From: Sitta carolinensis
Taxonomy: Eukaryota > Chordata > Aves > Passeriformes > Sittidae
DNA length: 64,000 nt
NCBI GenBank assembly: GCA_032173965.1
Contig: CM063284.1
Span: forward strand, 113,000,410 to 113,064,409
Direction of reading: 5' to 3'
Shown piece after piece: positions 26,456 through 39,414 of the stretch (its first letter is position 1; every line of letters begins with the position of its first letter). Below the pieces are notes generated by a model. That model made no database searches. It was not told where the DNA came from and saw nothing but the letters and a program-made list of their open reading frames with translations. Both the position numbers and the translations under genes were made by a program.

Positions 26456-28658
26456 TACCAATAGTAAGAAAACTTTTTATTTCAAATTATTTACTTTTGG
26501 TTTTGTTTATTTGTTTGTTTTGTTATAAAGGAAAAGTTAACAAGTAGTACAGATAGACTAGGGCTCCTATCTGGCAAAATTTTTTACCTTATGCACAGGC
26601 TGCCTGACTGTCTCTGAAATTCCGTTTTGGTATCTTACATCCTGTACAAGCTGCCCCTGTTACCCCAGCAGTCCCAATGGTCCTGTCTTATATTGGCTTG
26701 GAAGTTGTGCCCTGACACCCCTCTGCTCCAATCACACTATGTGCAAGGCATCAGTGAACACCCACATTGTACTTTTTGACAAAAGTACAAAACTCACACT
26801 GATAATTTTTTATCCAGATCAGCAGGCTGGAGATATTAGCTTTATTACAAGACCACTAGGTGGCAATTTAGTAGCCCCGTTTTAGATGTTTAATATATTT
26901 AATTTGTTTCTTTCTTTACAGACAAACTTGATGAATGTCAAATGATGAACAGCATTCTGGAAAACCTGTACTGGTTGTTCCTGCCAGGAAGATCAAAGTC
27001 TTTCTGCTTGTCACACCTCACCTAGAGATTCATTAAATTCAGTGAATACCTCTGAGCACTCAGTGAACGTCTCTGGCCAGGTGTCAGGAGAGGTAATTGA
27101 TTATAAAGAAAAAATAAGAGTCCTTCTATCACTTTAATAAATACCTGGTGTTGCAGGCTGTATAGGAGTTGTAGCTGTATGTGCCGTGAGGAGATTGACT
27201 CTGTCCACAGCCACAGGACCATGACATAACTATCTGCATACACAGAAAGTGAGTTTCTGTGGCAGCACACCAAAGGCAACAGGAGAGCTACTGTGGCCTT
27301 TGTATCTGCCACGTCAGATTAGTGACCCACAACCCCCTTGCTTTGATAATTGTAGATCAGAAAGATGGTATGAACCATTTTACTAGAAATTCAAAGTTCT
27401 TTTCTTAATAAACAGCTATTGTATGGTTGTCTGAGAGGACTGGATTGCTGCAAGAAAGCATTTCAGGTCTGGAAGATTTAAGACTGATGTCTAAACATAG
27501 AGAGGAGGTGAACAACTCAAGTATATGTGTACGTGAGTTTGTACAGTTATTTTCATTGCAAATACTATATAATTAATAGAAATTGATGTGATACCACAAT
27601 GTATATACCAAAACTCATCAAAAGCTACATACAAGAGAAATATTTTGATTGCATACTCTTCACCTTTGGGATAATGGGGGGTTTTGTCCCCTTGTTTGGT
27701 ACTGAGAGTCTTTATGAATTTTACTTAGCAGTGAAGTGATGCTGAAATAACTGATCCCAGAACTTTTGTGAAAACTATTTATAGTAGCGCCCACGGTTAA
27801 TGATTCAATAAGGAGGCTTACAAAGTATTTTTTTCCCAGTGATCCCAAGTGACACATACTAAAAGCAGTGAGCTTTTGATGCACTGACATTTGTTCCTGG
27901 GAAAAAAAAGAAAAGAGCAATAGCATATTGTAAAATTTCAGCCTTCAGATGCTAAAAATAGGAGAAAATGGAAGAAAAGAATTGCTTGAAGTCAGAAACC
28001 AACATAACAATATGTAGTGCTTCTGTAGCTTCAAAGCAGGCTGACTCAGAAGCTAATGTTTTGGTGGAAAAGGTCAAGGAGAAAATGGTTTATGATTCTT
28101 AGTGATCTTTATATTAAGTGACTCTTAGGTTTCCAATTACTGAGCTGCTACCTGATGAAAAAAAATTCAACCAGTCTGTTAATATCAGAAAATATTTCAA
28201 ATGAGTGCAGCTTACAGAAGAGATAACATGAATGAAATGTAAAAAGTGCTTCAATCCAGACAAAAACCAGAACAAAGGATGCTCCCAGATAACACAGTAA
28301 GAGGACCCAAATTGATCAATAAATAACTGCATTAATAATAAGAAGATTGATACCAGTTTAGAATTTCTTCTTTTCTATTTTTCGTTTCAACTGTGATTTT
28401 CATTTGTAAAGGATCTGAGAAAGGGAACTTAAGGTAGGAATATCTTAGCATTAAAAAGAGTCAGCTGAAATGGGGGTAGGGTGAGGAAGAGAAGGTAGTT
28501 GTTTCCAAACCAGCTAGGAGAAAGGAAAACTTACTTCTTTTATGTACGGCTTGCAAACTGCACTATTTTTTTATCAATAATGAATATGAAATGAAAAACT
28601 GGAAAAAAAAATCCAGGATTTATTGGAGCAAGAGGGTTTGATATCTCATCAATATATC
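26456..28658. other. Intergenic DNA, no gene seen
   Basis: Unique AT-rich sequence. The minus-strand frame at 27022-27312 has no recognisable domain. No repeat class is recognised. Confidence 0.5.
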
Positions 28659-28950
28659 TGAAGGGAGGGTGCAAGAGAATGGAGCCAGTAATGCCAAGCA
28701 ATAGGACAAGAGACAATGGGCAGAAATTTCCACCTGAATGTGTGTAAGAACTTCTTTACTGTGAGAGAGACCATTCAATGAAACAGATTGCCCAGAGAGG
28801 TTGTGGAGTCTACCCCACCAGACATATGCAAGAACCATCTGCACACAATCCTGTGCCGTGCACTTTAGAATGAGCCTGCTTGAGCAGGGAGGTAGGACCT
28901 GATGATCCACTGTGGTCCCTTCCAACCTGATCCGTTCTCTGATTCTGTGA
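28659..28950 (+). mobile_element. CR1 LINE fragment, 3' end
   Basis: CR1 wording in order: CTGAAGGGAGGGTGCAAGAG, AATAGGACAAGAGACAATGG, AACTTCTTTACTGTGAG, TTGCCCAGAGAGGTTGTGGA, GGTCCCTTCCAACCTGATCC, ending TCTGATTCTGTGA. Confidence 0.88.
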
Positions 28951-29249
28951 ATACATTAGAAACCGAAGAAGATCTTAGATTTCTTAAGTCGTGGGTTTTT
29001 TTTTTTTTTGCATAGCTCGAGACCTTAAAAGTTGTAAGAGTGGCGTTGCTTTTCATGCAGTGTCTGATAAACGGCTGCTTGTTTCGTGTTTGCTCCCAGC
29101 TCTCGGCCTGTGTTACCTGCTGTAAACCCCAATGCCATCAGCTGAAGGAGGGAGTTTACCAAAACGTACTGAAGCACAAAAACATGCTCCGATACGTTTA
29201 GATGTTTTGATGTTGGCATTTCTCTTCCAGGATTCTTTCCCTGTGCTTC

Positions 29250-29600
29250 GCTAAGGCGGAGACGGAACCACAGCCCGGTGCCCTGCGCCTCGCGCCCTCT
29301 GCCAGCGAGAGGCGGTACTGCAGCGCCCGCCTGCGGCCGTTGGCCGCTGCTGCAGCTCGAGTCCCGCCCGCCTGCCTTCATCCCCATCCCGCACCGCCCG
29401 CCCTCCCGCCTTCAGCCCCATCCCTCACGGCCCTCCCGCCTTCAGCCCCATCCCTCACGGCCCTCCCGCCTTCATCCCCATCCCGCACCGCCCGCCCTCC
29501 CGCCTTCATCCCCATCCCTCACGGCCCGCCCGCCTTCAGCCCCATCCCTCACGGCCCGCCCGCCTTCAGCCCCATCCCTCACCCCGCAGGGCTTCGGAAA
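29250..29600. promoter_or_regulatory. Orphan intergenic CpG-rich island
   Basis: Around 29250 the AT-rich background switches to dense CpG. Roughly 17 CpG fall within 29250-29375, followed by a GC-rich minisatellite. No known gene starts here, so it may be a promoter of an unannotated non-coding RNA, an enhancer, or only a GC-rich repeat. A plus-strand frame (29278-29823) opens with GTG and reads mainly the repeat. A minus-strand frame of 120 codons (29387-29025) starts at an ATG in the repeat and runs into AT-rich DNA; neither looks like a known protein. Confidence 0.6.
29376..29588. repeat. GC minisatellite, 7 copies of 30-34 bp
   Basis: Copies start at 29376, 29410, 29440, 29470, 29504, 29534 and 29564, each beginning CTTCAKCCCCATCCC. 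Copies 1 and 4 are 34 bp with a CGCACCGCC variant; copies 2, 3, 5 and 6 are 30 bp; copy 7 is partial. The order long-short-short-long-short-short-short suggests duplication of a three-copy block. Confidence 0.92.
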
Positions 29601-29629
29601 GCCTAGCGAGGAGTGGGTCGCACCAAGGA

Positions 29630-30042
29630 TCCTCCTGCGAGGAAAGGCTGAGAGGTTTGTGGTTCTTCAGCCTGGAGGAGAGAAAGCTCTGGCAGACCTT
29701 AGAGTAGCCTTCCAGCACCTACAGGGGCCTGCAAGAGGTCTGGAGAGAGACTTTTTACAAGGTCTGTTACTGATAAGAGAAGGAGAAATGACTTTAAACT
29801 CCAAGAAAGTAGGTTTAGATTAGGTATCTGGAAGAAAATCTTTATTGTGAGGATGGTGAAACACTGGAACAGGTTGCCCAGCTTCTCCCAGAGAAGCTGT
29901 GGATGCCCCATCCCTGGGAGTGTTGAAGGCCAGGTTGGATGGGACTCTGAGTAACCTGGTCTAGTGAAGGGTGTCCCTGGTAAGGGGGTTGGAACCAGAT
30001 GACCTTTAAGGCCCCTTCAAAGCCAAACCATTCTGGAATTCT
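29630..30042 (+). mobile_element. CR1 LINE fragment, 3' end
   Basis: A well-preserved CR1 tail: AGGAAAGGCTGAGAGG, TTCAGCCTGGAGGAGAG, CACTGGAACAGGTTGCCCAG, GTGGATGCCCCATCCCTGGG, GGCCAGGTTGGATGGGACTC, ending near AAACCATTCTGGAATTCT. It abuts the orphan GC island and is one of the least diverged copies here. Confidence 0.92.
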
Positions 30043-33000
30043 ACAATTTCCCAGTTTTATTGATCAACAGGCAAAAGGAAGCTGAATAGAGACTGCAAAG
30101 CTCTCTGGCAAAGGCATTCCTTATTTGACACTGCTTCCTCACATTAATTACAGTGGCAGTCTTGTACTTGAAAATTTTCAACAAAAAACTCAATTAAAAG
30201 CACATGAAGTATTTTTTGCTTTAGTCCTCATCTGCAAACTGAGAAACTTCATGTTCGGTCATAAATAGTAGCAGTAGGAAGCTACTTTCTATATAAAAGT
30301 CCTAGGGAATTCTTTCAGAGAGAATTTTTCTTTCAGCGGGAAAAATTATTTTAGAGTGCTACAGAGAGTATTCTAAAATAAACATTTTGTTTGACCTTAA
30401 AAAACAGTACGGAGATTTTATTTTAATCAAATAGGTGGATTTTGATTCCTGGCAACCATTTCTTTCTTTATCAACAATTAAAACAATTTCATAATACTTT
30501 ACTTTTGACATAGTAATAATTTTTCAAACACTATATTTTTTCCTCTTTAAGCCAAGACAAATTAATGAATGTAGGCATTTCAACACATCAGGCTTCAAAG
30601 CACATTTTAAACAGTTTTATTTTTTACAGGGATTACTGTGTTACTTGTTGCCTATATTAATTTTCTCCTTTAAATCAAAAACAAATAACCAACCAATAAC
30701 ATCTTCCATTCCATATCTGAAACTCATTAAAAAAAAAAAATTCAGATGTACTGTTATCTAAATAACATACTTAAAACCTGAACTATGAATAGAAATTAAA
30801 GGCTATAGAGCAATTTGAGTAATTTTTTTCCTCGTTTTTGTGAATTATACCAGTTGTCTTCCTACTTTATAGCTGTCTTTTATCTTCCAGCAGTGACACC
30901 CCCATCTGACTTATGATCTCTCCACAGGAAGTCATTGAGTGACACAATAGAGTTAATGAATTGGTCTTTCACCTCCAAAAACCTGATCTAAATGCTAGCC
31001 TGAGATAATGAGCATGATGGAGTTCAGTAATGTCAGCAGAGTATTAACTTCTGTTTAAAGGAAGAATGAACACTGGCAGGAAAATGGATTTTAAGAGAGA
31101 TTTGGAGCAATTGCACCTGCATGTATTATGGCAACTCCAGCCTTCCTTCATTAGAGTCATATTCACATTATCCCTTTGCTATTTGAATAGAATTTGGCAG
31201 AGGTTTGTCTGCAGAGTGTATCATTTATCAGGGATCTTTCTAGATATTTTAAGTTCCCTACCATTCTAATATCTGAGCACTGCACCTTCAGTACCTGGTG
31301 GTTCAATGTTACCATACATCTATATAGAGAATCAGAGAGGACCACTTAACCATTCAAGGATGTATATTTTATCACAGACATACATAATGGCAATATATTT
31401 CAGCAGAAAAAAAAAAAAAAAAAAAAAAAAAAAACTACCAAACAAAACTCTACCATCTAGGAAATGCTGGGTTAACTGCAGAAGTCAGCAGGACTGACTG
31501 TTTATCTTTCCACCACATAAAGGCCAAATACAGCATGCTTTACTGCAGATCTCTATCCCTGCTGTAGGTGGATTATTGGGCTGTCCTGGAGGCCTTCAGA
31601 AGTAATTCTACAGAGCATCTACAGAGATAACAATTTCACTCATTTTTGGAGACACTCCCTAGCTGCAGCTACATCAAGAAGTCAAACAGAAAAAGAAAAT
31701 ACCAAGCAGCAAACCCCAAAACTCACAATCAGCAAAAATAAGTCCAAAACAAGTAAAATCTCAACACAACATGAACAGCAGCAGCCATCCCTTCCCCACA
31801 TTTATCTCCATTGAATTTCTTTCCCTATGTATGTCCTGTGTCTTTGGGAGGGAGATGGTGATATTCCTGATTGCTCCTCAAAAGTATAAGGGAGAACAAG
31901 ATGCTCAGAGTAGCTCTGCTATTGCCCTAAATGATTTATTTCCCTCACACAACAAAATTCAAGCTTTTACCTCAAAAAACCAATAGCAACAACAACAAAA
32001 CAAACCCAAAAACAACCAACCAAACAAACCCCACCAAAGTCCTAAACTTCAACCCAACCTAATTCAGACCAAACAAAACAAAAAAAAAATATATAAATCT
32101 GGTATTTGCAAACTAATCACTGAACTTTTTCAAGGCAAGAGAACCCTGAAAAACCAAAGTAAGCAAGGATTTTAGAATAGTGACATAGTTGCTACCATCA
32201 TGTATACAGAGAAAACACCATCTTTACCTCTTAGCCAAATAAGCTTTACTTTTTCCTGAGTGGCAGCAGCATCTGAGGGCTTGTTCCCTTGGCTCCTCAC
32301 GCTCTTACACAGACTGACATTTATGCACTCATCAGTTTTGTACCTCCCTGAATTAAGGCTTCCTATCCCAGCAAAATATATCCATTACAGCAGGCAGACT
32401 ATAAACAGTTCACAGGCTGGTATTCTGTTAGCTTAACCATTACCATCTTTTTTACTTTCTTCTTGGTTTTACCATTGTTTTGTGTTGTTTTGATTCACAC
32501 CTAATTACAGGCCATAAACAGCTTTAATATAGATTTGTCCTCCTCTTGTGCTCTCATGCCTTCCCCTGCACAGCTGCCTGCAATTCCCACCAAAAGGCTC
32601 GTTCAGACCCTCACTGTGCACATGTTTATATCCAAATTTATCTGAGCCCAGACTATGCCTGTCTCTGATCAAAGTTAATTTTGAACTTAAGCAGATGTTT
32701 GTCCCCAGAGTTTCCACAGTTTATGTATTTAGAAGACAAATGTTCTCTTGGCTTTTGTTATTCTACATTAAACAAGCCAAATTCTCTTCGGGTATGACCG
32801 GCAGGGAGCCGGCAGTGGTGTTTGTGCTCAGCCAGTGCCAGGGGCCAGCTGAACTACAGCAAACCTGTGCCTGAAGCCAGGTTGGTCCCTGTGTGTGTGG
32901 ATATCTGGTCAGTGCTACACTTACAGTATTCAGTCTTGCCCCTCAGGGCTTGTTTCAGCAGCAAGGATCAGCCCCACATCCACCAGCTATAATATTTTCA

Positions 33001-36000
33001 GTCCTGGATGGTCAGAATACAGGTGGAGAAAATGCACCAAGATGTGTGAAGCAGGACCTCTGACTATTCTCAGATATGGCCCCAGTCACACAGTTTAAAA
33101 AGAAGATTTCTCAAACATAGCTGTTAAACAGATGAGCTCTCTTCTATTCATGGAACTTTGTTCTTCAGACCATGTTGTTACACCTGGTAAAGCTGAGCTG
33201 TTTTCCAATGGGTTTGAAGGTTTTATTTGGGTTTGTTTCTTTTGTCTGAGGCCCAGAGCTGTAAGGCTTGGCATAGATGACTTGCCCTGGTGGTATGACC
33301 TAGAACTTTCTCCAGGTGGCATGAACAGAGCACTCAGCAGGGCACTGATGTGTCAAATGGCACCACTGAAAGGCTGAATGAGGCACATAGGAAATGTTCT
33401 GTGCACCAGGGACTCGATGTCCTGTGTGGGACACGCAGACATGCAAGCTTCAAGACCTGCAGAGCCTGTCATAAGCACAGCCCAGGGATCACTGCTTTAG
33501 AGTGCCCGTGTGTTGGGGAGAGGAGGAATGTAATGATGCTTGGAAAGGAGTTAACTTCTGCTTTTTCTGTCTGCCTTTTCACTCCATTTGTTCTGTGCTC
33601 CAGCTGAGAAGGAATCTCTTAGATGTACCAGTACATATAAGTCATGGCACATTTGCTCAGCTACATTAAGCCTTGTAATTTTCTATCATTTTAGATGTCT
33701 TTTTGAAATTTTTGTTTTGGTTTGGTTTGGTTTTTTTTTGTTATGTTGGGTTTTTTGTTTTGTTTTGTTTTTTTTTTTTAATTTTAAAGGTGCATTCTGA
33801 TAAGATTCAGAGGACTTTTGGGATATATGGGGAGTATATCAATATGTCAGAAGTTTGTCAATTAATTTCTTTCAAAAGTCTGTGGCAGATCAGTGGAAAG
33901 GAAGTCTCTCCTTGCCCTGTCCTAGCTTCACAAAATAGGTCTTCCTCTGCCTTCTGGAGTTTTCACCTTCCCCAGAAATTAATGGACATGATCAGAGAAG
34001 GGAGGATTCACAACTCAGGGAAGAACAGGGCAGACAGAAGGATAAATCCAGCAAGGAAATAGCACAGAAAACAGGTGTGGGTGGCTCCTGAAGAAAACAA
34101 CATCAAAATCATAGCCAAAACAGAGGATAAGCTAAAAAAATCACCCTTCCCTAAGGTTTGAAAGAGGGCAGTGTGGACACTTGGAAAGTCACTGAGTTGT
34201 GAGTTTGAAACACAGACTGAATGTGTTACTTGGGACTGGAACACCTTCAAATTATCTTCTGCCTTCCCTTTTAGTTTTGAATTTTCTCAGATTTAAAACT
34301 ATGTTCTTCTAGCATCTGTTCAGAAATAAACTGGCTTCTAAATATGTATATATATATATTTGTAAAACTCCTTTATTTTTCTAAGACTGGTGGTTACTTC
34401 CAAGAAAAAGATTTATACATACCTACCTTATGTTGTGGTGTATTCAGGATGAACATCTGAACAGTTCCAAAATATATCTCTAGTTGTTCTTGATGTCAGT
34501 AACTGGACCCTTTCACTGTGCTCCAGAAGGAGGGAACAGGTTCAGGTTCTGCAGCTTCATCCTGCTGCTTGTTTTGCCGAAGTCAGTTGACTGTAGAAAC
34601 TGAGCAAGCAACTGAGATACTTAAGAGTGAACTTGTTTATGCCTTCCTTCTCTCTGAGCACTGTATATTCACATTTGGATTTCAAAATGTAGCTGTCCAG
34701 GATATCTCATCTGGATATGCTCAGAACAAAATAAGAAATGGCAGATCCACATTTTACATGGTGCTGTGGTCAGGTTAGTAAATCTTGAAAGCTTTCCAAA
34801 TAGTATGTCATCTTAAATATTTTTATGCAGCTTCTGCATCTTCAAAGATTTGCATCTAGTCAGCCAAAAATATGCAAAGACCAGGCTCATTTTCATCTTC
34901 ATAATACCAAGTAATGTAGCCTAAAAGAATTTGTATTTCTGCCAAAAATATGTACATAGAAATAGTATCTATATTCCCAAGCTTTAGGTTTGTTTTTTTG
35001 CAAGCTAACAGAAATGACTTTGTTTTAAAATCAGCAACCAAGTCTATAGAAAGGTATGATACACCAGAAACATTAAACTAGCCTTATAGGAATACACAGT
35101 TTGTCTCTGGTGATAATAGTAACAGTGTGCCTTGTGCACGTAATTTTATTTGCATGACAGGCTAGCATAGTTCTGCTTCTTTTGATCAAATACATGGTGG
35201 AAAATTGACCAGATTAATGTTCTCTTGACAAACTGAGATTTTGGATACTCTGATCAGTGTTTTAATGACCCGTGTAAACACATCCTATGTTTGTAGCTGG
35301 CAGTGAAATGGCTCTGAAGCTGTGAAACAAGAATGAAATACAGGCTGTGTTGGTAAAACACAGGATAGAAAAAGAGAAAGGCAAGCTGTGATTTTAAAGC
35401 ATTGGTAGAATGTTTCCTATAACTCAAACTCAACCACGAACCCCAGGAAAATGTATTTTTAAACTTTCTGAAGAAGTGCAGTGAGCCCTGTTCTTTAGGG
35501 GAGGGAATGTGGCTCAGCAGTGCTGCCAGGTAGCAAAGAACTCTCGACCACCCAGCATTTAATGAAGAGGCGGCCATGAAGGGAAATGTGGCTAAGCTTC
35601 CTTCTGTAAGAAAGCTACCTTTTGATATTTGAAAGCACTTTTCACATTTTTTCATGGGTTCAGACAGAAACCTACCCAGAGTTTTCTGTCCCAGGTTTAA
35701 TTTCCATTTTTGTGATATTGGAGAACTCCATAATTCACATTGAGAAACAGAAACTAGCTGTGAGGAGTCCAGAGATTTCAGTTAAACCTCAATCACATGG
35801 AAATTATTTGGAATTCCTGGAATTGCACTGATATCAGAATGATGAAATAGAGAAGATCCTTCTGAGCTACTGGCAGGAGCAAACAGAAGCTTCTGCCTCT
35901 TCAGTTTACTGCATCTGAGACATGGAGATTGGATTTATTACCTAATGTTGAAATCATACTGCAACATGCATGTACTCTGGAGTTTCTACTATCACTGTGG

Positions 36001-36892
36001 CCTTGAGAAAGGTGAATTGAAGATTTAATAAAAACGTTTACTAGATGATCTGGCAGTACTAATTTTCAGTGGAGAAAAAGGAAGCTTTCAATTCTTTCTA
36101 AATTTAGGGAGACGAGATTTGAAAGACAGTAATTCTGTGGTGTAGGTTTTGCAGTCGTATAGTTTGCTTTTCTTAATTTACATTCAAGTCACTTAGATTC
36201 AGTTTTGAGGACAGAAAGCAGATTAGAAATCCACAATGTGGTTTCAAAAGCTTCTTTGAAGTTAAATTTGGCTCATGTGGTTACTGCTACTGGGTTTTGT
36301 TGCTCAAACTGTCTGATGAGTTTCCTAGGTAGATTTATTGAAAATCATTGCTTAAAACACAGTTCTCTCTAGAACACCTATAAAAACAAAACAAATGAAA
36401 CAAGTGTTAAGAGGGAAAAATAATACTAATAAATCTAATTATAATTAATATGATAGAAAGTTATGGAAAATATTTTAATGATGTATTTTCCAGTTATTTA
36501 GAAAGGACAGAACATTGAAAGCAAAGTAATTACTATTACTACGTCAGCATTTGGGGCTAGTGTTAAAGAGAGAAAACTGGAAATTTTGAAAATTTGATGA
36601 AAAAATACATCTTATTTCTGAAAATGAAAAAAAGCTACTATCTACACATTGTGTGGTAGAACAATATCAAGCTGTAGGACATTTAGTGAAAGAGAACAAA
36701 GTAACATGATGCTTGTATGTCACATTAATACTGGTCCCCTGTCTGAAAGCTCATGGCCCACTAGCACCTTGACCCAGGAAGGAACAGCACCATTAACTGC
36801 AAAATAACTTCACTGCAAGTAAAATCCCATTTGGTAGAACTGATTAATTCTGACTCTGCTGCATAAAAGCAAAACACGTAAAAGTACATTTT
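30043..36892. other. AT-rich intergenic DNA with simple repeats
   Basis: No gene recognised. Contents: A28 at 31407-31434, an A/C-rich stretch of CAA/AAAC words (about 31985-32090), T/G-rich TTTGG/TTTTG words (about 33710-33780) and a short TA run (about 34346-34361). A somewhat GC-richer stretch at about 32780-33540 holds only frames without recognisable domains. Confidence 0.5.
31407..31434. repeat. Pure A28 homopolymer
   Basis: Uninterrupted A run in AT-rich DNA. Confidence 0.93.
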
Positions 36893-37250
36893 TGTCACTG
36901 TGATGAATAACACACAACACGAACTCCTCATGAATTTTCTTTCAAGGCTGCTTGAAGAAATGAATCTGACTCCATTTATTTCAGGGATTGCTCCCTTATA
37001 ATACAATTTTCCACAGACCACTGTGATTGGTGAACATGAGACAAACCTTTTCACCATATTAGTCAAACCAGAGTGACATCAAAGAAAATCCCTCCCACAG
37101 AAAGAATTCCAGACATGAATATCGTTACAAAAACAATGTCCTGATGTTTATGTTCTTTTGCTGGGAACGAGTTTCAGCAAGCCAAAACATCAGAAAAACA
37201 GAGCTTTATAAACTCAGAAAATTCAGGCCGCAAAAACCAGACTACACATT
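36893..37250. repeat. Diverged direct repeat, copy A
   Basis: Collinear with copy B at 37447-37790. Shared words in order include AATCTGACTCCA, ATTGGT, CCCACAGA, GTTACAA, TGTTTATG, ACTCAGAAA, TTCAGGCC and AGACTACA, with many substitutions and small gaps between. The element class is unknown; an old LTR or DNA-transposon fragment is possible. Confidence 0.7.
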
Positions 37251-37446
37251 TTAACTTGAGTATTCAACTTCTTCCATACCTCCTTCACATGGAAAAACTT
37301 ATTAGTCTACTGTCCCATGAATCAGATTTGTCACCATATAATTTTCATTACTGGAAAAACAAAATTAAAGTCCTTGTCAAAATTTAAGTCTTCCTTGCCT
37401 TCACTGCAGGCTTCTCTATATAGAGGAAAACCTTAGTCTCCAGGTA

Positions 37447-37790
37447 TGTGTCGCTGTGGGCGAGTGACAAATGACACAAACCTCCTTTGTTAAATTCATC
37501 TGACTCCAATCCTTATTCAAAAACTGACTCTCTTTATATATCTTCTCGAGCAGGCCATCTCATTGGTCAGAAGAGTGCCAGAGCTCTTCATCCCATTGGC
37601 CCAAACCGAAAGACACAGAGAACATCTGTCCCACAGACAGGAATCCAAAAAATCACTCTTGTTACAATAACACTTGCAATGTTTATGTCAAGCCTGTGAG
37701 AACCAGGTCTTCCCAAAATAAACCATCATGAAGAAACTGAGTCTAGAAACTCAGAAACTTCAGGCCTAGGAGACTCAGACTACAGTATGT
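37447..37790. repeat. Diverged direct repeat, copy B
   Basis: The second copy, same orientation, offset about 540 bp from copy A. It contains a TTTATATATC word (near 37535) and an AATAAA (near 37718), an order compatible with an LTR, but no clear TG...CA ends were found. About 195 bp of unrelated sequence separates the copies. Confidence 0.7.
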
Positions 37791-39414
37791 ATACCCACAA
37801 CAAGTAAAAAATTCCAGAACAATGTTTTTAATCAGAATTTAGCAACCACATTTGGATGCTTTCCTGCTGTACAATACCTGGTAAGGAACTAAATCAAATG
37901 GCCGAGTGACTTTGAATGTCTGTCACACATCAGAAGAGGGTCATGGAATTAAGAGCAAGCTCAGGAAAAGTGGTTTGTTCCAGTGCCATTTTATAGGTGT
38001 GGCAAAGGGCTTTTTTACATAGTCTAGAGGCAAGTGGAAAATGCCCCAGCTGGCGGGGACTGTTTCTTCATAGGCAGAACTATCAGCTAGCAGAATTGTG
38101 ATCACTACATAGGAAAATCCCTGAAAATGAAGGTGAATATTTGTATAGATCCATGCACACATTCCATTTATTTTTTTTTTAATTTTTTAAAAATATTATT
38201 TATTTAAGCGCATGCCATATGGACAATTGACTGTTTCCTGCTAACTGTATATATATGCTGCCTGTGATCATTACTCTGGAATAGGAAAATTGGAACTTAG
38301 AAAGGATTTTGTTAATAAGGCTTTCCTAAATGACACTTTTACAGTCCACCTCTCAAAGGAGTACAGTGCCAACTTTGTTGTGAGGCAGATGGTAGTGAAA
38401 AAGGTGGATGTGACTCTGATCATTTAGCAGGGAAATTAATTTATGTGGTACTAACCAGCCTCCAAATTGGGTTTATTGGCTCATTACGGTTTCTCCAAAA
38501 CGCCAAAGCTTTATGTTTTAAAGAAGCTAAAGGTTATTTTCAGGATATTTGAGAGAAAGGGAGAAAGGGAAAAAGGGAGAAGAAAGAAAGAAAGAAAGAA
38601 AGGCAGAGAGGGAGAGAGGAGAAAATTGACTGAATGTTGAGGATATGTATTAAAGGTAAGATGACAACTTTAATGGAAATTTCAATGAAGGACTTTGCAG
38701 ATCAGCCAAAGAATGTTGAAGAAATTCTCCTATCTGGTAGTGTAATGCATCTTTATCTACCTTTCACTGTTGTAGTATGAATGTTCTCAGATTATTAGTA
38801 TTGTGCTTTTGGCATTGATGCACGTTCATTACACAAAGTAAATTAAATGCACCATGGTCTCGCATTATAAAAATATAGATATTACACTTTTTTTAATAAA
38901 CAAAAAATGTGGATGTCTTTATAGCAGAATAACTGAGTGTCTACTTAGTATACTAAAGCGAGTAAATTCAGGATAAAACTTGGACAGCGAAATGGAGATC
39001 ATCCTTTATGTTTAAGAATTTTATGTCAGATGGGTAATCCTTATATTATCTCTACTTGTGGCATTCTATGGCCCATCGTTATCCTAAGGACAATTAGGAG
39101 CCTTTACTGCAAGCCTGCATAAGGAAGCAATAGTGTTCCTAGATTTGGTGCTTTGAACTTTATTGCTTCACTTCCTTTGAAGTGATTATTTGTCCATGTA
39201 AATTACTTACTCTGAAAAGGATTTATGTAATTCATTACAGTATGGGCTCTGATGAGATTCGTAAAAATTCCTTAAAGTTTAGTTCTGAAGTTTTATTCAG
39301 ATACTGTAGTCAACTGTTATCTTTAATAATTTTTTGATGTTTCATGGAATATGCTACAACTGCAAGACTAATAAAACGCTAGTCTGTGACTTGGTTTTAG
39401 ATATCTTTCCTTAC
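37791..39414. other. Intergenic DNA with a purine-rich tract
   Basis: No gene seen. Positions 38549-38602 are pure purine (GGGA/GAAA words, including a (GAAA)n core), followed after one C by more GA-rich sequence to about 38624. The rest is AT-rich and unique-looking. Confidence 0.55.

Noticed and set aside
29278..29823. 181-codon plus-strand frame rich in Pro
   Set aside because: It opens at GTG, reads the GC minisatellite, then runs into a CR1 fragment.
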